The notes beneath the pieces are model-generated. The model saw nothing but the letters and a program-made list of their open reading frames with translations, ran no database searches and was not told the origin of the DNA. The translations under genes were made by a program, and so were the position numbers. A stretch of DNA of 64,000 nucleotides from assembly GCA_900095095.1 (NCBI GenBank), contig FMBT01000309.1:248001-312000 (forward strand), in the 5' to 3' direction. This stretch comes from Fragilariopsis cylindrus CCMP1102. Taxonomy: Eukaryota > Bacillariophyta > Bacillariophyceae > Bacillariales > Bacillariaceae. Shown here piece after piece: positions 37,201 to 48,345 of this stretch (position 1 is the stretch's first letter; every line of letters starts with the position of its first letter).

Positions 37201-37712
37201 CCAACAGCTCTATCACTAACGACAAAGACGAGAAGAAGAAGCGCGGTTGGGGACGCAGCCGTAGAAAGGAAGACGAAAACGATGAGAAAACTGAAGAGAA
37301 TAACGAGGCCGACTTTTTCAACTCACCTCGTCCGGCATTCTACGCCCATGCCAAGCCTAGTAAACGGGCTCAAGTTCCTAGAGATGTAGCTATCCCGTAC
37401 TTCCGATTCCGAAAGGATCGCTTCTACGACTGGCCACCAGACCCGACTGTATCACGTGCTACTCCGATGATGACCGAATCTCAAACTCGATTCGACGAAG
37501 ATGGAAGAGGGATGCGTCGTCGCAGTGGTTTCGGCGATGTTGATGGCGACTATGGTTTTAATAGTAATACGCAAGGCAATAGCATGCACAACAGCATCAG
37601 GGCTCGACCTGGTCGCCAGGTCACGAATGATCGGAGCGGACTCCGCAATAGAAGTCGTGCTGCCAGTCGTGAAGAGGAATCACAGGATGGGACTGACTAC
37701 GGCTACGGATAA
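34257..37712 (+). CDS. MCTP-like protein with C2 domain and membrane segments
   Basis: MCTPs are ER-membrane proteins with C2 domains and a C-terminal double hairpin. Residues 1 to about 220 are basic and Ser-rich. A C2 domain follows (SLRVEILGCVGLDRVKPEVS, then SPMWPNSSKRAAVFPLHHAY and ARLFIGVFDVNN). At about 35277 the frame changes (T4 at 35276-35279, one extra base would explain it), and reading resumes as YDRRPRGVVRVRFSMHWFSE. The first hairpin is NPFMSVYLFVTSMYCVYQNS. Exon 1 ends at 36019 and joins in phase 1 to 36140-36632, an acidic linker with a further frame change at G4 36407-36410. Exon 3 starts at about 36768 and carries the second hairpin SWRDPYLTFWVFAFLCTLAF, IFPWRTFFFLSSLVLLGPQN, then a charged tail. 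SWRDP followed by two spans is the MCTP C-terminal signature. The acceptor of exon 3 is weak. Confidence 0.75.
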
Positions 37713-38241
37713 AATTTTCGGCTACTTGGTAGACTGCCTAATCAATACCTATCGTACTACTACAATAAATTTTAATATTATTACTATACTTTATATTTTA
37801 CTTTTAAGGAGAAAAATTTAGAAAGTACTCTTCTTCTTGAGTAGTCCTACACATGCATTACATTAGTCCCTTCATTGTTTTATTGTTATTTTGTTATTTT
37901 ATGAGATAAATATTTTTGTATGTATTTCTCACATTTGCATTGGCCAAAATATTTGTCATATTCATCGTCAACCTTATTATGGTCATCATATAGACAAATT
38001 GTGCCAGACTCAAATTATGGAACACGAAATTAGGAGCCATTTCAAAAATGCATGCCATAACTTTATAACTTCTATTTGATAACAAGAACATTGCCAAGTT
38101 CGGCTGGAAGAGAGAAGTACATAAATGAAGTTGTACGCCCCTAAGTTACGAAAAATCAAGGGAAACAAATAATATCGATTGCTTACGTCTAGCATATACA
38201 ACTTAATAGATTATTTTAAAGATTCTTATATTAACGTGCAT
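37713..38241. other. Short convergent spacer
   Basis: AT-rich 530 bp between the 3' ends of the C2 protein gene (plus) and the ABC transporter gene (minus). Overlapping small open frames on both strands have no coding character. Confidence 0.5.
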
Positions 38242-41091
38242 CTAACAAACAGGTCGTAGATGCATCATTTTATCTTCTACATGAATGTTGCCATCAAAGA
38301 AATCGTTGCTAGGAACACATTCTATTACTTCGCCACTTTCTTCTGATTCCTTATCTCTACCAACATCTGTATGATAAATAACAAGTACGACACTACCAGC
38401 ACAAAACGACTTGATCTTCGCCATGACCAATGATTTGGATCGAGGATCTAGGGGCGCCATGGTCTCATCGATCAACAGGACGTGTGGGCATTCGTCCATT
38501 AGAAAAACTTTTCTAACTAATTCCACCTTTGATTTCTGTCCACCTGAAAGGTCGTTAAACCAGTCTTCTTTTTCTTCCTCTAACTCGTCCATGATTCGAG
38601 CTATAGTATCCCCAGAAGTAGAACTTGTCACGATGCCATTGCTATCAGGTTCTTCTACGGACAATTTTCTACTATCAGTGACGGAGTCATTACCAGCAAT
38701 ATCTTCTTCGCTTTCTAGACTTTGAGAAAACTCTAACGAATATAGTAACTCGGCCACTCTTTGGCGTCGGTCTTGCATTTGCTTTTCTGTGATGGTTTCC
38801 GCAGAACTATGTTGATAAATCCAATCGATCGGTTTGGAGTATAGAGGCCAATAAAATGTTTGAGAAATCTCCACAACACTCGACGACGGCATACTTATGG
38901 AAAATTGCGAAGCAATGTCTTCTGAAGATAACAGCCTGTCTGTCTTGGTTAAAGAATCTGTTACTTTGACAACGTCTTCCTCTATCACTCCGTCTGATAT
39001 TTCGCCTTCAATAACGTTCCTTCAGCCAATATTTCTTCGGCTGGCATTGAAAGTAAGATACTAGGGGGAATATCGATGGGACGGTCGTTAGTGTTACAAC
39101 TCATGATGACTCTAAAAAGCGTTGATTTTCCTGAACCGTTTCCTCCTGTGAGGGCATAAACACCGGCTGGTAGTTCTATATGATTTATCTGGACTACGGC
39201 CGTCCCTCTTGAATATAACAGATTCTTAAAAACAACTAATGGCTCAGATGGGTCATCCCCATGGTTCTTTGTTCCTAAGTTACACGGTAGCAAATTTCGT
39301 TGTTCAGCAGCATCCCATACTTCGGATAGCTCCTTCAGGTTATCAATTTGGGTCATCATACGCGCCAGTTCGGCCTCAGACCGTGATCGCATCAACACCA
39401 TATCGATAAAATCTTCTATGGCCCGTGAAAAGACAAAAATTTCAGCTGCAACAAGCTTACCCGCAGCCATTAACTCAGCCAATGCACAATCCACTAAGAC
39501 AGAAAAAACAAAGTTACGTTGAATAAAGGAAAAGAATCCTTTTGTGCGTGTCACTAATGAGCTCACAACCATCTTCATTTGAATCCTAACCGTCATGTCC
39601 TGCCATCGTCTTTTTGTAAAGTCTATGGCACCTGGTCCGGCGCGTTGCAGCAGCTCGGAATTTTTCATATCGAATTGCTCTACCTTTGATCGGACAGCAT
39701 TCAGTTCTTGGACATCCTTCTCAAGCTCCTCTATTCGATGGGTCATGTATGAGATGGCCTTGCCCTTAAGCCAGTCAGTGGCGAAAATAATCGGGAAGAT
39801 TTGGGCAATCATCATTGGTTGTTTAGCCATAACCATCGGTAAAAGAGCGATCTTAGGAAGAGAAAATATTTTGCGATTGAAAATATCGTACGTAGTAGTC
39901 ACGATGGTATCCATGTAACCAGCAAAATCTATATATAGAGAGAGAGAAAGAGAGAGATCGAATGTGAGAAGTACGGAAAAATTATGAGAGTGTTGTATGG
40001 TAGATCTGCGTGTGTGTGTGTGTGTGTGTGCGTGTGCGTGTTTGATATTATATATTACCTGCTGGACTCTTCGCCGAGTGATCCGCGAGCGCTACCAGAT
40101 AATTGTCGTGATCAAACAAATCATAAAGCCGAACCGCTCGATGAACATCATCTTTAAAACAAACAAAAGCAAAGGCATTAAGATTTCCATAAGCGATGAT
40201 TTCGACCATATAAGGGGAGGCTGTATAGAGAATAAATGGAAGCGCAGTTCTTTTGAATCTATGTGCTTTCTTATTCATTTTTGATTTCTTCTTCTTTTGT
40301 TGTAAGGATTTTTCAGTTAACGGTGTATCCTTCGTTGTCGATGTCGTCGCCGTTTCATTGTAGTCGCTACCGGGAGTTTTATCGATTTCGTCTTCGTCTT
40401 CGTCAGTTACGTCTATATCCATCCTCACAAGGGTGTTTCTACGATTTTGTTCTTTTTTCAAAAAGTCAATACCTAAATAGCCGATAGCAATTTGGATATG
40501 AAACGTGATGAAGAACAATCTCGCAACCTGGTCTTGCAATAGACCCTCTTCTTGGATGAAATGATCCATGATATCATATGCAGCTTGGATCTCAGGGATA
40601 GGAAATATCACCATCAAGGCGTCTGTAACAAACGTCGGCGTTATAGATTTTATAAATAGAAATAGGGCACCTGTGGCAGCCAAATGACAAACCATCAAAC
40701 ACAGAATAGCACTGATAGCGATCAATACAATCCTTAGCATATTCGTTTTGTTTTTGTCTTGCGCAAAGTTTAGAAATAACGATGGAACGTAGTCTGAGAA
40801 GAGGCAAATCGGAACCAAATAGGAGAATATTTCGACAGCAAGTATCAACTCGTAGCTCCTGTTTTGATAGCTCAGAAAGGCTAACAATACACCAAAGAAC
40901 CATCGTAAAAACTTCGGTTCTTTACCGGTCGCCGAAGGAATTTCAAATTGGACAGTTGTCCGAAAGAAAATGATTGCTATAGCGGAAATCAGCATGCCGT
41001 AAGGGAAGGGCGCCAAAGATACATCTCGATTTCGAAAAGTAGAAAGCGGAATGCTGAAAAATGATTCAGATAGATCGTTTGATGAAGACAT
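38242..41091 (-). CDS. ABC transporter, half-size, membrane domain then ATPase
   Basis: Exon 1 (41091-40059) encodes about five or six hydrophobic segments, interrupted by an acidic/Lys-rich loop (about residues 228-280). It joins in phase 1 to exon 2 from 39928, which has two more hydrophobic stretches and then the ATPase. The ATPase has Walker A (TGGNGSGKSTLFRV), signature (LSGGQKSKVELVRKV), Walker B (HVLLIDETMAPLDP) and an H-loop-like YHTD. An unusual acidic insert of about 60 residues sits before the signature. The frame changes once at about 39017, where the reading AEGNVIEGEISDGVIEEDVV needs one extra base. The 130-bp intron contains a (GT)n tract. The subfamily and cargo are not recognised; the domain order is that of exporter half-transporters, which dimerise. 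Confidence 0.8.
40003..40041. repeat. (GT)n microsatellite in the ABC transporter intron
   Basis: Interrupted GT/GC-GT dinucleotide repeat, preceded at 39937-39959 by an (AG)n tract. Both lie inside the single intron of the ABC transporter gene (39929-40058). Confidence 0.85.
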
Positions 41092-42224
41092 GCTTTCTAT
41101 CTGATATACTGTACAGCTTGGTGTGCTGAAATCGGATGGTAGATTACCAGCAAAAAATGCCGAAGATAATCAAGCGTATTCTAACTCTGTCGAGAAGAAA
41201 GATAGACACATTTAAGTGAGGTGTATGCTATTGAGTGTATGACTATCGAATTTCGAATTCGTGCTTGTGTTCACGTCGCACGTAGTCGCACGTAGTCCAC
41301 AATTCGTTCGATTTTCATCGGAATGAATTTTCTTTCGTCTTCCAGGCGAACTCCTCTCATTGTGTTTACTCGTCCTTCCGTCACCTAAATTTTGGATGAT
41401 TTCTCAAACCATAATATATAATATATAAAATCAATGAGTCTCTATTAAATAAAACTAACATATTATTATGTCAAATAGAAAAAGAACCATAAACTCATAA
41501 CACATCACACATCACACATATGATAGGAGAAAAACTCACCAAATTTATTGCACAAATATTAGAAGATGAGAGCATTTCTTGAAGATCTCCTAAATAAACA
41601 GAAGATAGAGAGAGAGAGAGGGGGGGGGAGGTCTCCTTGCCTTTCTTTTGAACCCCCCCCCCCCTTATAGTGTACTTTGTTGTTGAATTCATATCAATGA
41701 ATACTTGTAATAAATGCACAATTGAAGTTTCTTGTTAAACTGTACTGGGCTTTGTTATAGTCAAGACTATATAGCGGTGATAAATCATATTGAATTCGCA
41801 GTCAGCAGTATGTTCCTAAGATTTGCTCCCAAAAGCTTGCTAAGTTTTAGATCTGACAACAGATATGAGGTATTTAGATTATAATGTAGCCCATTTAATC
41901 ATTTGAAATCTTATGAATTCTTTCCTTTGTCTTTTCTTTCAGCAACTTTAAATTAGTTGCAAAGTAGAATATTTCTTCCACCTATGCGGTGTATATTATA
42001 TTATATATATATATATATTTATTTATTTATTTATTTATTATATGTTCAATATTATGTATCACAAATCTTTTGCAGGTAATGCACTACCCCTGATTTTTGG
42101 TAATACTTGTACTGCCGTAACGCTTACTTATTTTACCTATTTCATACTATCCCTGCCCCTACTCATGTTCCTTGCTGCTACACGTAGTAGATGAGATACC
42201 CATTACATCATGTCATCATGCTAT
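41092..42224. other. Spacer with G/C mononucleotide runs and AT repeats
   Basis: About 1.1 kb between the ABC transporter start and the 3' end of the next minus-strand gene. It holds a tandem ACACATC repeat near 41502-41517, an (AG)n-G9 tract at 41607-41628 followed by C12 at 41653-41664, and a (TA)n(TTTA)n tract near 41999-42040. No gene is supported. Confidence 0.55.
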
Positions 42225-44680
42225 TCATATCACTCGTATAACATTGTCCTCGGACAACGAAATACCTAGTCTACGAAGTGATGACGCCCAATAAGCTTTT
42301 CCTCCTTTCGCACGACGGTTTTCCTTTCTAAGACCATTGAGGCTTTCTTTAACCTCGGCCGGAACCGTACAACATCGTTCACATAAATGAGCCTTCGTCA
42401 TGTTTTGGGCAAGTTGGTCTGGAATGTTGGATTAATGGTTGAGATAAAAAACATGAAGGATAAAAATAACAGTTGACTTTATTTCATACCGTATTAAAAA
42501 ACAATATCAACAGAAGAAAAGGAACATTCAATAACATATAGTACTTACATATCCCTTCGATTGTTTGAGAGAAATTAACTGCTCCTTTAGTCCATGTATC
42601 AAGCGGACCACCCTTTGCAGCACAATATCGACATCTGATACCTATTTGACCAACAACAATCTGACCACACCGTCCCGGTGAGGAGCTAACTAAAACGTCG
42701 TCAGCTGTAGCCTCGAATATTTCTAAATGCTTCCGAATTTCGCATTGGTACTCAGTTAATACGTCTTCATCTTCGGGTTCATAAAGCACAGTAGAAAATG
42801 ATAGTGGCAGTTGCTCTTCTTCGCATTGGGAAGGATCAGTGCTAGCGGATGATATTTCCGAGGAGACAACAACTGCACTTGTCGTGGACTTGGCGGCGGC
42901 GATCTTGACGTGGATCTTGACGATGGCGTTGGTATTGGTGTTAGCATTGGTATCGGTATCGGTATCGAAAACACTCCCAACACTATCGCTGTTAGCTCTA
43001 ATGTCGGTCATCGGTCTTATTTGGTGGACATGTGTGAATTTACCTGTAGTAGAGATGTCATTCTTCATATTAACAAGTAGTGTACTGGCCACAGTAAAAG
43101 AATCTAAGACGATGAGTGTCGGATTCCGAGTACTTGTACTTGTAGGTGTAGATGTAGATGGCAATGAATCGTTAGAGCCTTCTGTAAAACATCTTTTTCT
43201 CTTCTTTTGTTTTCTTTTCTGTGGATGAGAATCTAAATTATCAATTTCGTGCGTCGTCTGTAATAAAATTGGGGTTGATGATACAATTTGTTCTACTAGT
43301 TCTGTCGTACCTGCTGCTTTCTCTATGCGATTATTAGGAACCACACCGGCGTCAATTTTTGTTCCTTTTTCGGTGGTGGTGGTGGTGATGATTCTCGCTG
43401 TTGGTAGCAACGCTGTTGGTAGGAACGTAGGATGGACCACGGTAGAAGTAGTTTTATCGGTTGTTGGTATCAAGAGGTCCACGTTTTTTAACGTATGTTG
43501 ATGTTGATGTTGATGTTGACTTCTGTGATGGGAGTGATCAACCCTTGAATCAAATTCACTTAGTTTTTGCCTCCTCATAAATGATGGATGATGAGGCATC
43601 AATCCAGATCCATAAGACGATTCGAATAAGCTCCTTCTGTTCGAGGATAAGATACTCGTGTCTTGTTCTTCCTCTCGTGGTAGTGGTAGCTGGTGGTGGA
43701 AGTCTTGCTGAGCAGTCGTCATCATTTCAATTGCTGCTGCTTCAGCGTGGTTTGAAAGAAATGACGGAACGGTATTATGTGTAGTCTTTATCTTCTTTAG
43801 GTATGAATGGTACATTCTATCCGTTGGAATTGATAATCGATCGTAGTCGGTACTGGTACTGGTACTGGTACTGCTGTTGTTATTATTGACGTTGTTATTG
43901 CTATTGTAATTGCTTCCAGTCTGATATTCTCCATGCATAGTCAGAACTGGACAATTCTTCCCATGAAGTATACTTCTCAGAATCAATTCGTCAGCAGCAG
44001 CAGAAGCAAGAACTGGACGATTCTCCCCTTGAAGCATACTTCTCAGAATCAAGTTGTCAGCAGCAGCAGAAGCACGAGTAATGCTTGAACTACGATTCTC
44101 CCCCTGAAGTATACTTCTCAGAATCAATTCGTCGGCGGCAGCAGCAGAAGTATGAGCAATACTTGAACTTGCTAATGCTGTCACTGCTGCTGCTACTGCT
44201 ACTGTTGCTGCTCCTATTGCAGCACCATGGATAGGATCCAAAAATTGGATAGATTTTGGATTTTGTTTCCATGATGATGAAAGGCACGGGCGTAACTTTG
44301 TCCTTGTTCTTCCATCTGATATGCAGCAAATACGTGAGTAGTTGGGTCAGTAATATAGGAGTTGTGTTCGTTTCATGTGTAAATAATGATGATTCGAATG
44401 GAGTTGGGTCTATTTTCAATAGATTATTATTCGAAACACAAGCTGGAAGATAATATTCTTCTTCCTTGGGAGGAGTTAGAACTGTATTCGTATTACGATT
44501 GTGATTAAGAATATAATTGTAACTACTACCCTCGCGGCAATCGCGTAGGTCTTGATTTATTGATACTGAAGAGTCAGAATCGGCTTCGTTAGAACAGAAT
44601 CGTGGTCGAGTTGTAACTGCATTTTCAGTAGCAGTCACAGATAAACTATTATCCGTCCACGTCCCATCATGTAGAAGCAA
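42225..44680 (-). CDS. Diatom-type hypothetical protein with GIRCRYCA / YWA C-terminal domain
   Basis: The last exon, 42418-42225, is easily missed. It joins in phase 1 to the exon ending at 42549 (GTAAGT donor) and gives QLAQNMTKAHLCERCCTVPA ... GKAYWASSLRRLGISLSEDN. With the preceding IVVGQIGIRCRYCAAKGG and GAVNFSQTIEGI this forms a Cys-rich domain (four Cys plus His, possibly zinc-binding). I know this domain type from many diatom hypothetical proteins. Upstream are Ser/Thr/His-rich sequence and three tandem copies of AAADELILRSILQGEN (about 43940-44150). The frame changes near 44240-44244 and 44371-44373. The N-terminal part is open to 44680 (MLLHDGTWTDNSLSVTATEN) and may extend to 45035 through a (CTT)n-rich stretch. 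Function is unknown; the pattern suggests a nuclear DNA- or protein-binding role. Confidence 0.7.
43940..44152 (-). repeat. Three-copy coding tandem repeat
   Basis: Three successive copies encode variants of SAAADELILRSILQGENR (second copy NLILRSMLQGEN, third with HGKN), each followed by a short variable stretch. The unit is about 22-25 codons. High nucleotide similarity between copies points to recent duplication. Confidence 0.8.
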
Positions 44681-45183
44681 TCGTCGTCGCGTAGAAGAAG
44701 TAGAAGAGAAGTAGAAGTAGAAGAAGAAGAAGAATAAAGATTAATAATTGCTGTTGATCAGGACCAGGACCAGGACGAATAATATCGTTACTTCTTGCTA
44801 CCGCATTTCCAGTTGCGACGTTGTTTCTTCTCTCTACGTCTACGTCAACACGTACTTGAGTTCCTACGTTATTGTGTACCTCCCTCTGCCGATGGTCCCA
44901 CTGCTTGGCGATGTAATTGTTTTCATTTGCTAACCTCCTTTTGCTTTGGAAGTAACTTACAAGACGATGCACCATCTTCAATATTGTTGTTATTGTTATT
45001 GTTGTTATTATTTTTTCCTTTCTGTATTTGTGCAAGATTTCGTACGTATTGTATTTGATGTTATTATACTACGGTATGCTAGGCCACATGAATGCAAACG
45101 AGAAGAGATTCGATTCAAAAGAAACGTTGTTTTATGTTTCATTTGTTTCATGTGTCTCATTTGTGATATTTTATGACTGTTTT
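44681..45183. other. Low-complexity flank, possible 5' exon
   Basis: The plus strand shows (AGA)n at about 44693-44740 and GTT/ATT repeats at about 44981-45015. The minus-strand frame 45035-44667 (MHKYRKEKIITTITITTILK) is open across much of it and includes a basic stretch with Asn/Arg/Asp. It could be a 5' exon of the gene to the left, but no splice pair is convincing. Confidence 0.35.
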
Positions 45184-45246
45184 CCTCTGTTTTTCACGGT
45201 TAGCTTCATGTAATTCCTTGTTTTTCACGGTTAGCTTCATGTAATT
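45184..45246. repeat. Tandem duplication of about 31 bp
   Basis: Copy one at 45184-45215 and copy two at 45216-45246 share CACGGTTAGCTTCATGTAAT and flanks, differing by one inserted base. It appears to be a recent local duplication in non-coding DNA. Confidence 0.9.
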
Positions 45247-48200
45247 TGTACTGCCGGTACTGCTGCTTTACTGCGCTAGTACCTTGAACTAAACGACACA
45301 AGAGACGTTTAATTATTAGGCGAAGCAGTTTTTCTGACCGTCCAACAATTACTTTTACGTAAACATGCATAGGCTTATATAAAACGATACACACATTATT
45401 ACTAATTAGACTTCAGGGTAGCTACGGTATACGGTGGTGCCAGCAGTAGGTAACGTGTAATGTTTTTAGAACAGTGTCGAGTAGAAAATTCAAATAGGGC
45501 GAACCCCTCGTAGAGCTAATACAGTACATCACTCTCAATATGATGACCTTTGTTTTTTGCTGAAGGAAAAGGTATTGAATTAGGCTAATTTCATTTGTCT
45601 TGTAACCATGGTAGATTTTGTTAGTCATGGAAAAACAAACTATAATACTATGTTTTATACCATTTGATGAGCTTTGTAATCTCTACCTTTTATGCTGAGG
45701 AAATGTAGACCTTACAAATATCAGATCCCTTACTAAGCTATACAGGTAATTGTATTGTAGTTAATAGTGTGAGAGCTAAGTAGGTGGGAATGCTAAGTTA
45801 TGGGTTGTATTGAGAGAGAATCTATTCTGTCTGAGGAGAATCAATTAATGATATCAACATAGCAGTCAACACACAACACATTAAATAACACACTTACCTA
45901 CTCTCCACTAAAATTTGACACCAAAATGGATCAATGAAACCTGAATAAAATTAAAAATATATAGTTTGAAAAAAGAGCTTCTTGATTGATTGGTTTGGCT
46001 GTAGAATAGAAACAACAACATGAGCATAACTAGGTGGTGAAAGTGACAGCGGTAGCAATATCAACCAGTAAGAAGTCTCACAAAAGACACAGCATTCAAT
46101 TCAACAAGAATCATAAACTTCTTTGTACCAATCATTATCAACGGGAATGTTATTAGTCAATTGAGACAATTTTATTGTAGCAGACAAGTTTGAACTGAAT
46201 CTGGGTTTGTATATGATGTGTAGAGCATATCTTGTTGTGCATGGTCAAACAACACTACTAGAAAGCGTGAGGAATCACAAGAATGACAGGCAATGCGCTA
46301 TTTTGTAAAGAACTTAGCTCCAAGTGATGTGCATAGATCCACTCTACTCCGGTCTATATTCCTTATTTTTCTACTCTGTGTATTAGCATGGGTGGCGTGG
46401 TAGGGTTTTCTTTCAAACAACAATGATAACAACCTCCCGCAATGTTTCTAGATTTGATTGTGTAGTTTTTTGCATTTTGACTGAAGATTCCTCTACTGAC
46501 CAAATTAAATCATCCAATCTTTTCTATGATTCCCTTGTATTTATAGCTACATGCCGGTTCCACTGCTATTTTTCATCTAACCAGTAAAGAGCAATCATCA
46601 AGATATGATTGCTGGAAGTTTATATTCCCCATGGTGATGGAATACATCTTTTCTATTCGTTCATCAAAAGTTAATCTCCATGTGCTTTATCACTGGTAGT
46701 AACTAAGAAAGAAGGCATAATGATGATGCTATTACAATTTTAATGCGGTTCAAGATGGAAAAGCAGCAGCTGCTCACGTTGCTTTGGTACTGCGACAACA
46801 TGATTATTAAGTATGTTGAGATGTGAAACAAATGTTCCTGATTGATATATTTGTTGTCCTTTGTTTCGACTAGATGGGCAAACTTTGTTGACCTTTCTAA
46901 TACACTAACTATTAACAGTTAAAAATTAAAAATGATATAGAAAATAATAAAGGACTGTTCCAAAAGTAACTATATCATTGTCGTCATGGATTTGACAGCA
47001 AACATTAAGATCTCAAAGATATTCATGATAATAATAAAACTGTGTTGCCCAATGATAATTTTTGTCAATATTTTTTAACACCCTCAATTTCTTTCCGCTA
47101 GAAAATAGACTATTCATTCGTAGTCCTTCACAAATGTCATTTTTAGTACCGCCAATGTAGTTGCCATATCTAGTTAAATGTTTTGAACATGGCTAAAAAT
47201 GTTATAGTCCTGTCAGAATAAATTATACAATATTAGGGCACTTGAACAGCAGCCAAATAATATTAATCACCCTCTTAACAACATCTCAAATACTCTGCAA
47301 GGGTTACTTCTGTATTACTACTTTATCCATTATTATTACTCTATTGTTCGATTTGCAATCCTCCTCTCTTTTATGCACCTCTTGTGGATTAACCCAAACT
47401 TTGCCACATCTTATTGCACACCCAAGTATGTCTACTATGGTGCTGAGAATGTATAAGAGTGCTTCAAGGCAATGGAGACCTGCAAGCAAGCTGGGTGAGC
47501 TGACATTTTTAATGTGATTTTAATTTGATTTTTGTAGAATAACAAGAGAATTGTATTTTGTATTTCTAGTTTTGGTCCTGTTATACCATACTGTGATGTA
47601 GAGAAATCCAGTCAATACCAGGCAAAACATCAGCTATGGATGGAGTAATAAGCGCAATAATCATCAGAACAAAAATTAATTATGATGTTGTGGCGTGGGA
47701 ACACAGTATCATCAATCAGTACAGTTTTGAAATGGATGACAACCCACCAAGTCCTGAGACAAATACTTTGTTATCTCTTAAAGTACTGATAGTAGCAGCC
47801 ATGTCTCTTTTATTGATGCACCATTGGGTGTATTTTCTACCTTACACTGATGTGGAACCCCTCCCCCATTCTCTTCCTTCGAATCATCATGCAGAGTGAG
47901 AGTATTTTTTTGATCAATTTTATATACCTACCAGAACCTGATACTGCAAACAATACAATCTAGTACCAAATACACTTGATTGGGTATGGTAATCGATACT
48001 TTTATATCATAGGTAAGATGGCTGATAGCAATGGTTTGTATCATTCAAAATTCAACAAACTACTTTTCTGTGAATTTCAAAGCAAAAAGGGAGAATTTAC
48101 GAAAAAGACATGTTAGTTATTTCTCCCGAGCCCCCAACCAATTTAAACAAAGGTTGAATTTTTATAACGAGGAGATGCTATGAAGCATCAACCTTTTTTC

Positions 48201-48345
48201 ACATCCTCAATCCATTAACTAATTTAATGGGTAGTTAGATTGAAGATTGTGGAGGGCATCACACAATACACTGCTTACAACTTACAACGACATATAATAA
48301 TTCAAATATCAATCGTTATTATTATACTGCTAAACTGCTTTCAGG
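45247..48345. other. 3.1-kb gene desert, CpG-poor
   Basis: No supported gene. Between 45661 and 48180 I count about 25 CpG by eye, well below what the base composition would give, and none between 45661 and 46020. Triplet repeats, so common near genes in this window, are also missing. The longest open frames (47242-47517 and 47636-47899) have no coding character. An ancient mobile element decayed by cytosine methylation is a reasonable but unproven reading. The last 150 bp before 48346 should be the TAF5 promoter. Confidence 0.6.

Noticed and set aside
40003-40041. GT-rich tract as a coding frame
   Set aside because: It is inside the ABC transporter intron, and its Cys/Val/Ala-alternating translation is a repeat artefact.
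42225-44680. Gene ending at the stop near 42484
   Set aside because: The frame after 42549 is intronic: a GTAAGT donor and a matching phase to 42418 lead to a conserved last exon.
47242-47899. Two small plus-strand open frames of 87-91 codons
   Set aside because: They lie in the CpG-poor desert and have no codon pattern, no splice partners and no known domain.
45247-48345. Intact mobile element in the gene desert
   Set aside because: No open frame resembling a transposase, polymerase or integrase and no terminal repeats could be found; only the CpG loss hints at a repeat origin.
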